This document shows positions 1-9,744 of a DNA stretch of 51,108 nt, piece after piece. Within the stretch, counting starts at the first letter, position 1. Every line of letters begins with the position of its first letter. The position numbers were made by a program, and so were the translations under genes. The notes under the pieces are model-generated. The model was not told where the DNA came from. It did no database searches and was given only the letters and a program-made list of their open reading frames with translations. This stretch comes from Bacteroidota bacterium (lineage in GTDB: Bacteria > Bacteroidota > Bacteroidia > Chitinophagales > Chitinophagaceae). The DNA lies in the NCBI GenBank assembly GCA_003175935.1, contig PSRI01000192.1, forward strand, positions 1-51,108. Reading direction: 5' to 3'.

Positions 1-148
1 GAGCTCCCCACCAGTGGAGCGAGTGGCTCCGGATTGCTACCAACGAATATAATTTTGAGAGCTTAATATCCTTAGGTTTGAACTCCCACAATTCGCGAAT
101 GAATTGGTCATTTTACAATTAACATAACACCAGGTACTAAGTCCATAT

Positions 149-204
149 CACTCGATTTAAAATTAGCATAACGAATTGAGCTCCTGAAGACAGTCGCTCG
201 GCGT
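149..204 (+). repeat. Direct repeat copy 1 of a ~56-bp intergenic element
   Basis: Copy 1 aligns with 289-346. The shared parts are CACTCG, then TTA-A-AATTAGCA, then AATTGAGCTCCTG followed by AGACAGTCGCTCGGCGT. The copies differ at a few bases and by a short insertion. No coding potential was seen. Confidence 0.75.
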
Positions 205-288
205 TTTGGCCAGATAGAAGTACTAAATACTGAATACTTTTTCGCGTTCAAGAATAACACCGCCGTGGTTTCTGTCTTCAGGAACTAC

Positions 289-346
289 CACTCGTTTTAT
301 AATTAGCACAGTGAGAATTGAGCTCCTGGAGACAGTCGCTCGGCGT
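289..346 (+). repeat. Direct repeat copy 2 of the ~56-bp intergenic element
   Basis: This is the second copy of the element at 149-204. The last 31 bases (316-346) match the first copy with a single substitution (CTGGAGAC versus CTGAAGAC). It lies about 245 bp upstream of the first permease gene. Confidence 0.75.
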
Positions 347-590
347 ATGGTTTGTGGTTTATACCCGCCGTACCGAACCCTGCCCATAATGGACGGTACG
401 TTCAGGCGGTGCGATTTGTCTAGGCACTAAGTACTAGGTACTAAGTACTTTCACCGGACAGTCACTGTTCTAAAAGCGAACAATTTGTGCCTATACATTT
501 TCTTCACTAATTTGATTTCCATGCTCATAGCACAATGGCATTTTTGTTGGAGCCGAAAAACGGTTCTTTCACTATTGAAATTCACTCGCT

Positions 591-3044
591 ATGATCAAGA
601 ATTACTTCCGCATCGCATTCAGGACAATTTCAAGGAACAGACTTTATACGGTTATTAATGTACTCGGACTGGCACTCGGACTTTGTTCCTGTATCGTTAT
701 TTTTTTAATGACGAGGTTTGACCTGAGCTTTGATAAATTTCATGAGGACTCAAATCGCATATACCGGATCGTGGGAGAAATACAAGAACCAACCGGGCAA
801 AAAATATTTCTCAATTGTCCAATTCCAGACGTAGCAGGTTTTCAGAATCAAATTCCAGGTTTTGAGGCGACTGCTGGTTTTCACTTGTATCCGCCGGGAA
901 TCAAGGTTGTTGATGGACAAGGTCAGGAAAAGAAATTTGATTTCCACATGGAGGGAAGCTATGGAACGACAGTGATTTTTACATGGCCTGAATACTTTAA
1001 TATTTTCAAATATCAATGGCTTACTGGCGATCCAAAGGTTCTTAGCCAACCCTTTCAATTAGTTCTATCAGAAAAAAGAGGAAAAAAATATTTTGGTGAT
1101 ATCAGCGCAGCGCAGATGCTGGGTAAGAAAGTGATTTATGATGATTCATTGCAACTAACGGTAGCAGGTATTGTAAAAGATTGGGAAGGGAATACAGATT
1201 TTGGATTTACAGATTTTGTTTCTTATAGCACTGCAACACATAGTTTCATAAAGTCACAAATCGGTACGGACGATTGGAGCAGCCTGAGTCCGCATCAATC
1301 TATGGCTTTTGTCAAACTTTCAACATCGAGTAATCCCGAACAAATCAACCAACGATTTGCAAGGTATATTTCAAGGAATGTAAAGAATATACCAGCGGGA
1401 GCAAAACTTAGTATGTGGTTGCAGCCACTTTCAGAAATTCATTTTACACCCGATTTTAGAAGAGGCGATGATGGAGATGATTTTCGTAAGGCCTATCTGC
1501 CGATGCAATATGCATTGCTGGGTCTTGCTTTGTTTATCCTGCTCATTGCGGCTGTAAATTTTATTAATCTTTCCACTGCTCAATCATTGCAACGTGCCAA
1601 GGAGATCGGAATCCGGAAAGTTATGGGCGGTAATAAATCAACCATTACATTTCAATTCCTCGCTGAGACGTTTGTCCTCGTATTAATTTCTGTATGTCTT
1701 GCAATTATTCTGGTGAGACCGGCTCTGAATCTGCTTTCAGAATTTATTCCTGCTGGTATAATATTCAATCCATTTGAGAGTCAAACTGTCGTCTTTGTAA
1801 TTCTCCTTTCGCTTTTAGCTACATTGCTTGCTGGCTATTATCCAGCCAGAGTTCTTGCATCTTACCTGCCATCAATTAGCCTGAAGGGCGTTGGAGCTCC
1901 AGGATCTTCAGGGAAATTTTTTGTTAGAAAGGGATTGATAGTCTTTCAATTCACGATTTCACTGGTATTTATTATTAGTGCAATCGTAATTGCCAATCAA
2001 ATTCGGTTTATGCGCAAGGCCGATAAAGGCTTTTCAACAGATGCAATTGTTACACTTAATACATGGGGCGATAGAAAAGCAAAGACCGGAATTCTTGCTG
2101 AGAAAATCAAACATATTCCCGGTATTGAAAAAGTTATCCTGCAGGGTAATTCGCCAATGGGGTTTGCGCACGCTGGTACCGGCGCCATTTTCAAAGAAAA
2201 AAATATTAATCTCGATGTCACTATTCAGGAAGGCAATGAAGATTTCATTTCTTTCTATAAGATGAAATTAATTGCAGGTCGAAATATTTTTCACAGTGAT
2301 AGTCTCCAGGAAGTAGTGGTGAATGAAACGCTTACTAAGGCACTTGGATTTAGCAAGCCGGAAGATGCTGTGGGCAAAGTAGTCACGTTAAGTAATAGAG
2401 ATTGTCCCATAGTAGGAGTAGTTGCTGATTTCATGCAGGATTCATTTCATGAAAAGGTGAAGCCTCTCGCTATAGGAAAATGGCCTGAGCTTGAAAAAAG
2501 TATTGCCATCAAATTGCAAAGCAAGGGTAAAGAGTCGGAACAAATCAAACCTGTAATTACCGCAATTGAAAAAGCGTGGAACGAAATCTATCCCAATACT
2601 CCATTTAATTACAGTTTCCTTGATGAATCGATAACGTGGCTGTTTGGACCGGAGACAACAACGGCCCACCTGGTTAATGGTGCAATGGTTGTCACCATAT
2701 TTATTTCTTGCATGGGATTGTTTGGTCTTTCCATGTTCATGGCAGGAAGGCGGACAAAAGAAATCGGCATAAGGAAAGTTCTCGGAGCAAGCGTGGCAAG
2801 TATCACACAAATGCTTAGCCGTGATTTTGCAAAACTTATTTTAATTGCAATTCTTATTGCCAGTCCAATTGCCTGGTTGCTGGCAAATAATTGGCTCCAG
2901 GATTTTGCTTACAGAATCCACGTTAGCTGGTGGATATTTCTGCTTGCAGGTGCAGGCGCCATTCTGATTGCGCTTCTCACTGTCGGTTATCATGCAATCA
3001 AAGCCGCCATTGCAAATCCGGTAAAATCTCTTCGAACCGAATAA
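591..3044 (+). CDS. FtsX/MacB-like ABC transporter permease (817 aa)
   Basis: An inner-membrane permease subunit of the MacB/FtsX superfamily, the type that works by mechanotransmission with a separate cytoplasmic ATPase. The opening NYFRIAFRTISRNRLYTVIN precedes TM1 (about residues 18-42). A MacB_PCD-type periplasmic domain follows to about 300, then three TM segments (about 310-430) with the motif KEIGIRKVMGG near 333. A second periplasmic domain sits between TM segments at about 450-475 and 700-815, with KEIGIRKVLGA near 721. The protein ends in ANPVKSLRTE, a tail shared by the other paralogues here. About 800 aa with duplicated FtsX halves is the usual Bacteroidota form. The ATG is unambiguous. 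It stands alone on the plus strand, bracketed by related repeats. Substrate and ATPase partner are unknown. Confidence 0.9.
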   Translation: MIKNYFRIAFRTISRNRLYTVINVLGLALGLCSCIVIFLMTRFDLSFDKFHEDSNRIYRIVGEIQEPTGQKIFLNCPIPDVAGFQNQIPGFEATAGFHLYPPGIKVVDGQGQEKKFDFHMEGSYGTTVIFTWPEYFNIFKYQWLTGDPKVLSQPFQLVLSEKRGKKYFGDISAAQMLGKKVIYDDSLQLTVAGIVKDWEGNTDFGFTDFVSYSTATHSFIKSQIGTDDWSSLSPHQSMAFVKLSTSSNPEQINQRFARYISRNVKNIPAGAKLSMWLQPLSEIHFTPDFRRGDDGDDFRKAYLPMQYALLGLALFILLIAAVNFINLSTAQSLQRAKEIGIRKVMGGNKSTITFQFLAETFVLVLISVCLAIILVRPALNLLSEFIPAGIIFNPFESQTVVFVILLSLLATLLAGYYPARVLASYLPSISLKGVGAPGSSGKFFVRKGLIVFQFTISLVFIISAIVIANQIRFMRKADKGFSTDAIVTLNTWGDRKAKTGILAEKIKHIPGIEKVILQGNSPMGFAHAGTGAIFKEKNINLDVTIQEGNEDFISFYKMKLIAGRNIFHSDSLQEVVVNETLTKALGFSKPEDAVGKVVTLSNRDCPIVGVVADFMQDSFHEKVKPLAIGKWPELEKSIAIKLQSKGKESEQIKPVITAIEKAWNEIYPNTPFNYSFLDESITWLFGPETTTAHLVNGAMVVTIFISCMGLFGLSMFMAGRRTKEIGIRKVLGASVASITQMLSRDFAKLILIAILIASPIAWLLANNWLQDFAYRIHVSWWIFLLAGAGAILIALLTVGYHAIKAAIANPVKSLRTE

Positions 3045-3070
3045 CCAAACAGCGATTTTAGATTTTGTCC

Positions 3071-3317
3071 GCCCGAACGCCCGCCTGTACGAGTCATTCG
3101 GGAAAGTACCGTTCGGTACGGGCGGGGATTTTGCCTGCCTGCCGCAGGCAGGAATAAAGAATTTAAGATAGAAGATAGAGGATTAGATAAAGGATCTTAC
3201 TAAAATCTAAAATCCCTGCTTGCCGGCCGTGCTTCGCTCAAGCTTCGCGAAGGCGGGGAGGCAGGAAAAATCTAAAATCTTCTATCTAGGTACTAGGTAC
3301 TAAGTACTCTGTACTTC
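3071..3317. repeat. Composite intergenic repeat cluster with nested hairpins
   Basis: Several palindromic blocks are stacked between the permease stop and the beta-propeller gene. GCCCGCCTGTAC pairs imperfectly with GTACGGGCGGG (about 3080-3126). CCTGCCTGCCGCAGGCAGG (about 3134-3152) is a tight palindrome. A 51-bp GC-rich element at 3215-3265 contains GCTTCGCTCAAGCTTCGCGA and recurs at 12423-12475. AGATAGAAGAT (about 3167) and ATCTTCTATCT (about 3277) are inverted around it. A GTACTAGGTACTAAGTACT repeat ends the block. The first hairpin could end transcription of the upstream permease. No gene was seen. Confidence 0.75.
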
Positions 3318-4358
3318 CTACTGCACATGCGCCCAGGCCATTCCATCAGGGCCACCGCCTACATTTATTTTGCTTGTTACTTCTAAAGATTTCAAATCAA
3401 TCACCACAATGAAGTTATCCGGCGTACAGGCAACAAAAGCCCGGGATCCATTCGGATCGAATTCAATGCCTGCTGCACCAGCTCCACCCATTTTTACTTT
3501 CTTAATCTCTTTGCGGGTTTTGACATCGTAGACCGTTAAATCGCCGGAACGCAGACTTGAAATTAAAGCCATCTTTCCATCCGGAGTAAATCTTAACCTG
3601 TTTGCACCAACAACATTTGCATCAATTTTTGATGCAAGAGAATTTGTTTTTAGATCAACGATTGATATCACACCATCCTGTCCTGAAGCTGTCCACAACT
3701 CCGTACTATCTCCCAATACATCAAATCCTTCTGAACCTTTTGAAACTGGCACCAGGATTTGCGTCCAGTCTTCCCTGGGCTTTGCTGTTGCAGGTGCATT
3801 TGGCGGAGGTGGAATTGAAGTAGCAGATAGTATGCTCACAGTGCCAGAAGCAATATTAGTAGTGTAAATTTTTTTCAAATCAGGAGTTACATAAATCATA
3901 TGTGTCCTTTCCTGTCCGGTTCCCATACTCCAGTCGATTTTGTTTGCCTGTGGATCATATCTGCCAACAGCTTTTGAACCTTCCGCGCTGAACCAAACGT
4001 AGCCATTCACAAATACAATTCCATGCGGACCATACAGCGGTCTTGTGTCTATTGTTGAAAGTGCTTTTTTTGAAATGACGTCAATTACATTAATCTCATG
4101 CAGACTTCCCCCACCGTAAATTGTTACATAGGCCGTCTTTCCATCTGTTGATGCTATTACTTCGTGCGGATCAATGCCAACTGGAACTTTACCAAGAACA
4201 TTGAGTGTTGCGGGATCAACAATTGCGAGTGTATGATCCGTTTTTGACAATGCCAGCAAATACCCTTTTGATGTTGATTGTGCGTTGCACGATATGAAGA
4301 GAGAAAGTAGAGTAGCAATAAAAAAATTGGCAACGATTATTTTATTAAGGCGGTTCAT
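3318..4358 (-). CDS. YVTN/YncE-like beta-propeller lipoprotein
   Basis: A 346-residue exported protein with repeated beta-propeller blades, for example HTLAIVDPATLNVLGKVPVG, TAYVTIYGGGSLHEINVIDV and TVYDVKTRKEIKKVKMGG. Each blade has the D-x(n)-V-x(n)-I-P/VG pattern of the YVTN/YncE family. The N terminus has a hydrophobic segment ending in the lipobox LFISC with Cys24, so it is probably a lipoprotein. The family is usually extracytoplasmic and its biochemical role is mostly undefined; some members bind metals or act beside oxidases. No active-site motif was seen. It stands alone between repeats and a 550-bp gene-poor gap. Confidence 0.85.
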   Translation of the reverse strand: MNRLNKIIVANFFIATLLSLFISCNAQSTSKGYLLALSKTDHTLAIVDPATLNVLGKVPVGIDPHEVIASTDGKTAYVTIYGGGSLHEINVIDVISKKALSTIDTRPLYGPHGIVFVNGYVWFSAEGSKAVGRYDPQANKIDWSMGTGQERTHMIYVTPDLKKIYTTNIASGTVSILSATSIPPPPNAPATAKPREDWTQILVPVSKGSEGFDVLGDSTELWTASGQDGVISIVDLKTNSLASKIDANVVGANRLRFTPDGKMALISSLRSGDLTVYDVKTRKEIKKVKMGGAGAAGIEFDPNGSRAFVACTPDNFIVVIDLKSLEVTSKINVGGGPDGMAWAHVQ

Positions 4359-4906
4359 GGCGAATAGATTTATACCAAAATTATTGTCTTTAAACAGAAT
4401 TTCATTGCGGGTCTAAAAGTTGGATAAAAATTCGGGTTATTATATGCCGATGGAATTATAGGTATTGCCGAAATAGTACGTCCATAACTCTTACCCAGGA
4501 CGCCATTGGAGCCCAACAGTTTGGTATACCTGCAATTTAAGCTTAGTCTATTGCCAGTTAGAATCGTAAGGCCACGACTTTCGGAGCTAGTACCCTCATT
4601 TTGACATTAAATTGTCACAATATTGAGGAAGTGGTTGATCAATGGTAACTAAAGTCCGATAATGCAGGAATATTTCCATAACCCGGTTACAAATAAAAAA
4701 CTGGCTTTGACCAATATAGTACATCCTTGATATCCATGAAAAGACCAAAGTTGCGTAGGGAGTAAATAATCTTCCACTTATGAATAACCAAACTTAGAAT
4801 TTGATCCAAATCCCTGAACCGCCATTCCAATCCGTTGAAAAGCCAAACTTGATCCAGGAGTTTTTGATTCTCCCACCTATGACAAATCCCGGGAAATTAT
4901 TCCCCG
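4359..4906. other. Gene-poor gap with a possible coding remnant
   Basis: No intact gene was found in about 550 bp. The end next to the beta-propeller gene is probably its promoter region. On the minus strand, about 40 open codons just upstream of a TAA at 4796-4794 read like the end of an outer-membrane beta-barrel (NNFPGFVIGG, WIKFGFSTDWNGG, ending in Phe). The frame is closed by a TAG inside the 3' end of the adjacent permease gene, and no start is available. This may be the degraded C terminus of a lost gene, or chance. Confidence 0.35.
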
Positions 4907-7291
4907 TTATTCTGATCTAAGTGATTTCACCGGATTGGCCATAGCAGCTTTTATGGCCTGAATGCTTACTGTTGCTATAGCAATTATTATCGCCACCAAA
5001 GATGCCAGCACAAATAACCACCAACTAACCGGGGTGCGATAGGCGAAATTCTGCAACCAGTTTTGCATGGCGTAATATCCAACAGGAATAGCTATTGCCG
5101 TTCCTAATAATACAGGTTTTAGCAGGTCCTTCGACAAAAGGAATATGATATTACTTACTGATGATCCAATCACTTTTCGGATACCAATTTCTTTGGTTCG
5201 CTTCATTGCAGTATAAGATGCAAGTCCGAATAGCCCAAGACACGCAATACAAATAGCGATAACGGAAAATACACTAAGCAGAGATTGTTGTTTACTTTCG
5301 GTTTTATACAGCCCATTAAATCTGTCGTCAAGGAACGTGTATTCAAAGGGAAAATCAGGGGCCGCTTTCTTATAAATTTTTTCAATTCTTGCGATTGTTT
5401 CGGGAATATCTGCTGTCTTCAATTTGATGAGGGCAAGTCTTCTGTCACCAGCCTTTGTTGATACAACCAGCGGTTCAACAGATTCTTTTAATGATCTGAA
5501 ATGAAAATCTTTCACTACTCCTACAATTTTTCTTGGAAGGCTGTCGCCTGTTACATTTTTGATCCAGGTACCTATGGCTTCCTGAGGAGTATATCCGATC
5601 GCTTTTGCAGCCGACTCATTAATAATAACCGAAGAACTTGAATCTGTAGGGAACTCAGGAGAAAAATCTCTTCCTGCAACAAACTTTAGTCCCAATGTTT
5701 TTGCATACTGGAAGTCTGAAAATTCCGTGCGTAACAAAATCTTTTCATCCGGTTTGGCCTGTGCCTGAAAAGTATAACCGTCGTGAAAGCCACCAGGTTC
5801 GCCGGACATTAATGAAACTGAACTTATTGAGGCATCCGATTGCAAATCATTTTTGAAAGACACCATGTTGTCATAGATAGATCCATTATCGAGGCGGACT
5901 ATCATCGATTGCTCTTTGTCAAAACCCAAATCTGTCGTTTTGATATAGTGCATTTGTTTCATTACGATAGTTACACTAATTATGAGCAGAACTGAAATCG
6001 TAAATTGAAATACAACCAAAACTTTTCTAAAAAACGCTCCGTTCTTTCCCGCAACCAATTTGCCTTTTAGGGATTGTATGGGGGAGAAAGATGAAATTAA
6101 TAATGCCGGATAACTTCCTGCAAGCAAACCCACAATCAATATTACTGCGATCAGGAAAACATACAATAAAGGATTGTTCCAGTAATAAGGCAATTTATAG
6201 CCCAGGAAATTGTTATATGCAGGCATGATCAATTTCAAAAGGACGAGCGCAAGAATTGCAGAAATTGTGGCAAATGCCAGTGATTCAAATAAAAATTGTG
6301 TTGTCAATTGCTTTCTCACCGCACCAAGTACTTTACGAAGTCCAACTTCTTTTGATCTGTCGCCGGCTCGTGCAGTGGCAAGATTCATAAAATTGATACA
6401 CGCTATTAATAAAATCAAAGCTGCAATGCTCATGAAAATATAAACCATGGATCTGCTACCATGTTTAACAGGGTCGAACTGCGATTCCCCTTCAAAATAA
6501 ATTCCTCTTAATGGGCGCATAGTCAGATCCATTCTAAATCCACTTTCTTTATACCACTTTCCCATGTATTTATCCATAAATCCAGGGAATTGACTCATCA
6601 ATTTTTCTGGTTTCACTTTAGGGTTCATCTCCAGGTAAACAAAGATTCCATTATTGGGCCATTGATTAAACCATTGTGAGTTTTCCCAATTAGAAAGAGG
6701 AACTACCATATCAAAATCCAGGTGTGTATTGGAAGGAAGGTCCTCAGAAATTCCCGTAACCGTGAGATTAAGTTTTTTGTTCAGAGATATCACTTTTCCA
6801 ATGGGATCCTCATTTCCGAAATATTTTTTGGCTGCGGATTTTGTCATCACAATACTCAATGGATCTTTCAAAACTTTTGCAGGATCGCCTTTAATAAGAT
6901 GGAAATTGAAAAACTGAAAAAAATTACTATCGGTGAGATAAACTTTCTTTTCGTTGTAGGAAATATTTTTATAGATCACCAGGTCATTGTCGGGTTGAAC
7001 TCTTACAACAGATTTTATGTCGTCAGGGTAATCATGCGCCAGGGCAGTTGAATATGGCGGCGAAACCCAGGGAATGTAATTCGTCTGTCCATTAGAATGT
7101 CCCACACGCATGATGCGGTAAATATTCTCTCCATTTTTGATGAATTTGTCATAGCTGAATTCATTCAAAATGAAAAGAAATATCATCAAACAGCATGTGA
7201 TCCCAACTGTTAGTCCGAGGATATTGATCAAAGAGAAAGTCTTTTGCTTTCTGAAATTCTTAATTGCGAGAACAATGTAATTTCTAATCAT
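4907..7291 (-). CDS. FtsX/MacB-like ABC transporter permease (794 aa)
   Basis: A paralogue of the permease at 591, read on the minus strand. It begins MIRNYIVLAIKNFRKQK with TM1 following. A TTG two codons upstream is also in frame, but the ATG at 7291 is preferred because it places the conserved NY at the same distance from the start as in the paralogues. The motif KEVGLRKVLGA lies after the first periplasmic domain and KEIGIRKVIGS before the last TM pair. The tail is ANPVKSLRSE. It is the last of four head-to-tail permease genes, 44 bp downstream of the next one, and that gap is filled by a dispersed repeat. No ATPase gene is nearby. Confidence 0.9.
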   Translation of the reverse strand: MIRNYIVLAIKNFRKQKTFSLINILGLTVGITCCLMIFLFILNEFSYDKFIKNGENIYRIMRVGHSNGQTNYIPWVSPPYSTALAHDYPDDIKSVVRVQPDNDLVIYKNISYNEKKVYLTDSNFFQFFNFHLIKGDPAKVLKDPLSIVMTKSAAKKYFGNEDPIGKVISLNKKLNLTVTGISEDLPSNTHLDFDMVVPLSNWENSQWFNQWPNNGIFVYLEMNPKVKPEKLMSQFPGFMDKYMGKWYKESGFRMDLTMRPLRGIYFEGESQFDPVKHGSRSMVYIFMSIAALILLIACINFMNLATARAGDRSKEVGLRKVLGAVRKQLTTQFLFESLAFATISAILALVLLKLIMPAYNNFLGYKLPYYWNNPLLYVFLIAVILIVGLLAGSYPALLISSFSPIQSLKGKLVAGKNGAFFRKVLVVFQFTISVLLIISVTIVMKQMHYIKTTDLGFDKEQSMIVRLDNGSIYDNMVSFKNDLQSDASISSVSLMSGEPGGFHDGYTFQAQAKPDEKILLRTEFSDFQYAKTLGLKFVAGRDFSPEFPTDSSSSVIINESAAKAIGYTPQEAIGTWIKNVTGDSLPRKIVGVVKDFHFRSLKESVEPLVVSTKAGDRRLALIKLKTADIPETIARIEKIYKKAAPDFPFEYTFLDDRFNGLYKTESKQQSLLSVFSVIAICIACLGLFGLASYTAMKRTKEIGIRKVIGSSVSNIIFLLSKDLLKPVLLGTAIAIPVGYYAMQNWLQNFAYRTPVSWWLFVLASLVAIIIAIATVSIQAIKAAMANPVKSLRSE

Positions 7292-7302
7292 AATCAAAAA
7301 TG

Positions 7303-7335
7303 TTTCACGCCAAAGCGCGAAGGGGCACTAAGACG
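7303..7335. repeat. Dispersed CGCAAAG-type repeat between permease genes
   Basis: The sequence TTTCACGCCAAAGCGCGAAG followed by GGGCACTAAGACG is a diverged member of the repeat family also seen near 14897, 15143, 30033, 30560, 31645 and 35996. It fills essentially the whole gap between two permease genes and abuts the stop codon of the upstream one. Confidence 0.65.
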
Positions 7336-9744
7336 CTATTCTGTGCGAAGTGATTTAACCGGATTTGAAATGGCAGCTTTCGTTGATTGAAAACTGATTG
7401 TTATAAATGCTATCAACAGAATTAATATTCCTGTAACCACAAAAATTAGCGGATTCATATTTATCCTGTAAGCAAAGTCCTGCAGCCATGCGTGCATGGC
7501 CCACCAGGACACAGGCACTGCGATCACAAAAGCAATAAGTACTAGTAATAGAAACTCCTTAGATACGAGTAGCATTACATTTTGAACAGAAGCTCCAAGA
7601 ACCTTTCGAATACCAATCTCTTTAGTGCGTTGTTCGATAATGAATGCTGAAAGTCCAAATAAACCGAGACTCGCGATAATAATCGCAAGAACTGCAAAAA
7701 CGGTAAATATTTGTTGAGTTCTTTGCTCGCTACTATATAATGCTGCAAATTTTTCGTCTATAAAATCGTATTCTAAAGGACCGTTTGTATTAAATGAATC
7801 CCATTGTTTTTTGAGATCAGCAATAAATGCATTGACATTTGCAGTTTTTATTTTGATGACCAGGCCTCCATAGTTGCCACCCAGCATCATCATCATTGGA
7901 GCAATTTTTTGTTTCACTGAAACATAGTTAAAATCCTGCACGATACCGACAACCCTGTATTCTTTTTGACCTGACCTTACAATGCTCTTTCCAACCGCAT
8001 TTTCATTTTTCCATCCCAGAGCCTTTACAGCCGATTCATTAATTACAATGGCACTGGAATCCGTAGAATATTGCGGATCCAGATTTCTACCTTCAATAAT
8101 TTTAATACCGAGTGTTTTTAGATAATCGTAGTCAACATGGGTGATATTGCAATGAATTTCGGTCCCATTCTCTTTTTCATTTTTAGGGTAAATTTCGGTG
8201 CCGTCCATTATATCTCCACCTGGAACAGCCCTTGAAATACTTGCTGCCAAAACGCGATTATCCTGCAGCAATTGTTGTTTAAATGCGTCCTGGTTCTTCC
8301 CCAACAATCTTGCATCCGGTAAAAACAAAACCTGGTCCTTATCATAACCGAGTTTTTTATTTTGCATGAATTGTAATTGCTGGTAAACCACAATGGTCGC
8401 AACAATCAATACTGTTGAAACAAAAAACTGAAAAATAATTAAGCCGCTTCTTAAAGGATTTTTTTGAGATCCCTGTCCGGAGGATCCTTTCAGAACCTTG
8501 ATTACATTAAATGAGGATAAGAAAAATGAAGGATAAATCCCAGCCAAAATTCCCGATACAAAGCTTAGAAGCGTTATGGCTGCAATCACTTTATAGTTCA
8601 GGAAGAAATTAAAATGTATATCCTTACTTGCGAGTTGGTTAAAATAAGGTAGCAATGCGAAAATGAGAATATATGCACAAATCATTGCAAGGAATGTAAA
8701 CATTACAGACTCCGTAAGAAATTGAATGATCAGTTGTTTTCTTACCGAACCCACAACTTTTCTAATTCCTACTTCCCGGGCACGTTTAACAGCTCTTGCT
8801 GTTGAAAGATTTGTAAAATTCACACAAGCCAAAAGCAAAATGAATCCCGCCAGCACCGAAAAAATATAAACGTATTGTATGTCCCCATTTGGCTCGAGTT
8901 CGTATTTGGTATTACTATGTAGATGGATTGATTTTAAAGGCACCAGTGAGAAGACAAATCCGGCGATAGATTTTCTAGCTTCAGCCAGACTCACACCCAT
9001 GTCATGCTGAACTTCAGGAACCACAAATTTTTCTACCAGCTGAGGAAATTTTGCCTGCAGCGCTTTCACATTTGCATTTTTATCTAATTGCAGATAGGTA
9101 AAAAAACCAATGTTACTCCAGGTTGATGTTTTAAGATGCATTGAAGCCATGCTGAGAAATGCGTCGTAGTGAAAGTGAGAGTTGTCTGGCACTTTATCTA
9201 TAACACCAGTCACTTTATATGGCGCGTTTTGGATGCCTACAAGTAAGGACTTTCCCAGTGGATCAATATTTCCAAAATATTTTTTAGCTATGGATTTGCT
9301 GATTACGATGCAGTTCGGCTCCTGGAGTGCGTTAGATTCATTTCCCTCAATCAAAGGAATGGAAAACATTTTCAAGAAGTTCGCGTCTGCAAAGGCGAGC
9401 CGCGGTTCCTTGAATTGAGTAACATCATATTTAATAAAATCCCTTGCAGGAGCCAGTCTAGTAAAATCTTTTATCTGTGGAAAAGCATTTTTCATCCCTT
9501 CACCTACCCCCACGTCCACATTTGGATATTCAGCAACATCACCGTTTCCGGCAACCATAATGTGAACGCGATAAATATTGTCGGCTTCTTCCGGATATTT
9601 ATCATAACTCAGCTCGTAATACACATAAACTGCAATCAGTGCAAAACAGGTAAGGCCAATGGCCAGACCTAAAATGTTGATAACGGAAAAGGCTTTGCTT
9701 TTCTTTAGATTTCTAAATGCACTTTTGATGAAATTCTTCAACAT
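7336..9744 (-). CDS. FtsX/MacB-like ABC transporter permease (802 aa)
   Basis: The third permease paralogue of the window. It begins MLKNFIKSAFRNLKKSKAFS, followed by TM1. The first periplasmic domain carries the conserved VISKSIAKKYFGN segment near residue 150. REVGIRKVVGS follows the first TM block and KEIGIRKVLGA precedes the last. The tail is SNPVKSLRTE. Length and duplicated architecture match the neighbours. It lies between a 44-bp gap downstream and a 212-bp gap with tandem 14-bp repeats upstream, so it may have its own promoter. The transported or extruded substrate cannot be told from sequence. Confidence 0.9.
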   Translation of the reverse strand: MLKNFIKSAFRNLKKSKAFSVINILGLAIGLTCFALIAVYVYYELSYDKYPEEADNIYRVHIMVAGNGDVAEYPNVDVGVGEGMKNAFPQIKDFTRLAPARDFIKYDVTQFKEPRLAFADANFLKMFSIPLIEGNESNALQEPNCIVISKSIAKKYFGNIDPLGKSLLVGIQNAPYKVTGVIDKVPDNSHFHYDAFLSMASMHLKTSTWSNIGFFTYLQLDKNANVKALQAKFPQLVEKFVVPEVQHDMGVSLAEARKSIAGFVFSLVPLKSIHLHSNTKYELEPNGDIQYVYIFSVLAGFILLLACVNFTNLSTARAVKRAREVGIRKVVGSVRKQLIIQFLTESVMFTFLAMICAYILIFALLPYFNQLASKDIHFNFFLNYKVIAAITLLSFVSGILAGIYPSFFLSSFNVIKVLKGSSGQGSQKNPLRSGLIIFQFFVSTVLIVATIVVYQQLQFMQNKKLGYDKDQVLFLPDARLLGKNQDAFKQQLLQDNRVLAASISRAVPGGDIMDGTEIYPKNEKENGTEIHCNITHVDYDYLKTLGIKIIEGRNLDPQYSTDSSAIVINESAVKALGWKNENAVGKSIVRSGQKEYRVVGIVQDFNYVSVKQKIAPMMMMLGGNYGGLVIKIKTANVNAFIADLKKQWDSFNTNGPLEYDFIDEKFAALYSSEQRTQQIFTVFAVLAIIIASLGLFGLSAFIIEQRTKEIGIRKVLGASVQNVMLLVSKEFLLLVLIAFVIAVPVSWWAMHAWLQDFAYRINMNPLIFVVTGILILLIAFITISFQSTKAAISNPVKSLRTE

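Larger units (their letters stand above)
1..590. repeat. Repeat-rich non-coding leader region
   Basis: No convincing complete gene lies in this stretch. One frame is open from the left edge to a TAA at 120-122 (about 39 codons, ending RMNWSFYN) and could be the 3' tail of a truncated gene, but nothing identifies it. Two imperfect direct copies of a roughly 56-bp element lie at 149-204 and 289-346, sharing the block AGACAGTCGCTCGGCGT. An inverted piece, CTGTCTTCAG, at 272-281 is complementary to CTGAAGACAG in the first copy. A GTACC-containing hairpin occupies about 364-410, and GTACTAAGTAC-type repeats lie near 133, 220 and 422-452. The promoter of the permease at 591 presumably lies in the last 100 bp, but I cannot fix it. 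Confidence 0.6.

Noticed and set aside
1-122. Open frame at the left edge as the end of a recognisable gene
   Set aside because: The 39 codons have no identifiable motif and overlap repeat-like sequence, so it is mentioned only as a possibility in the leader region.
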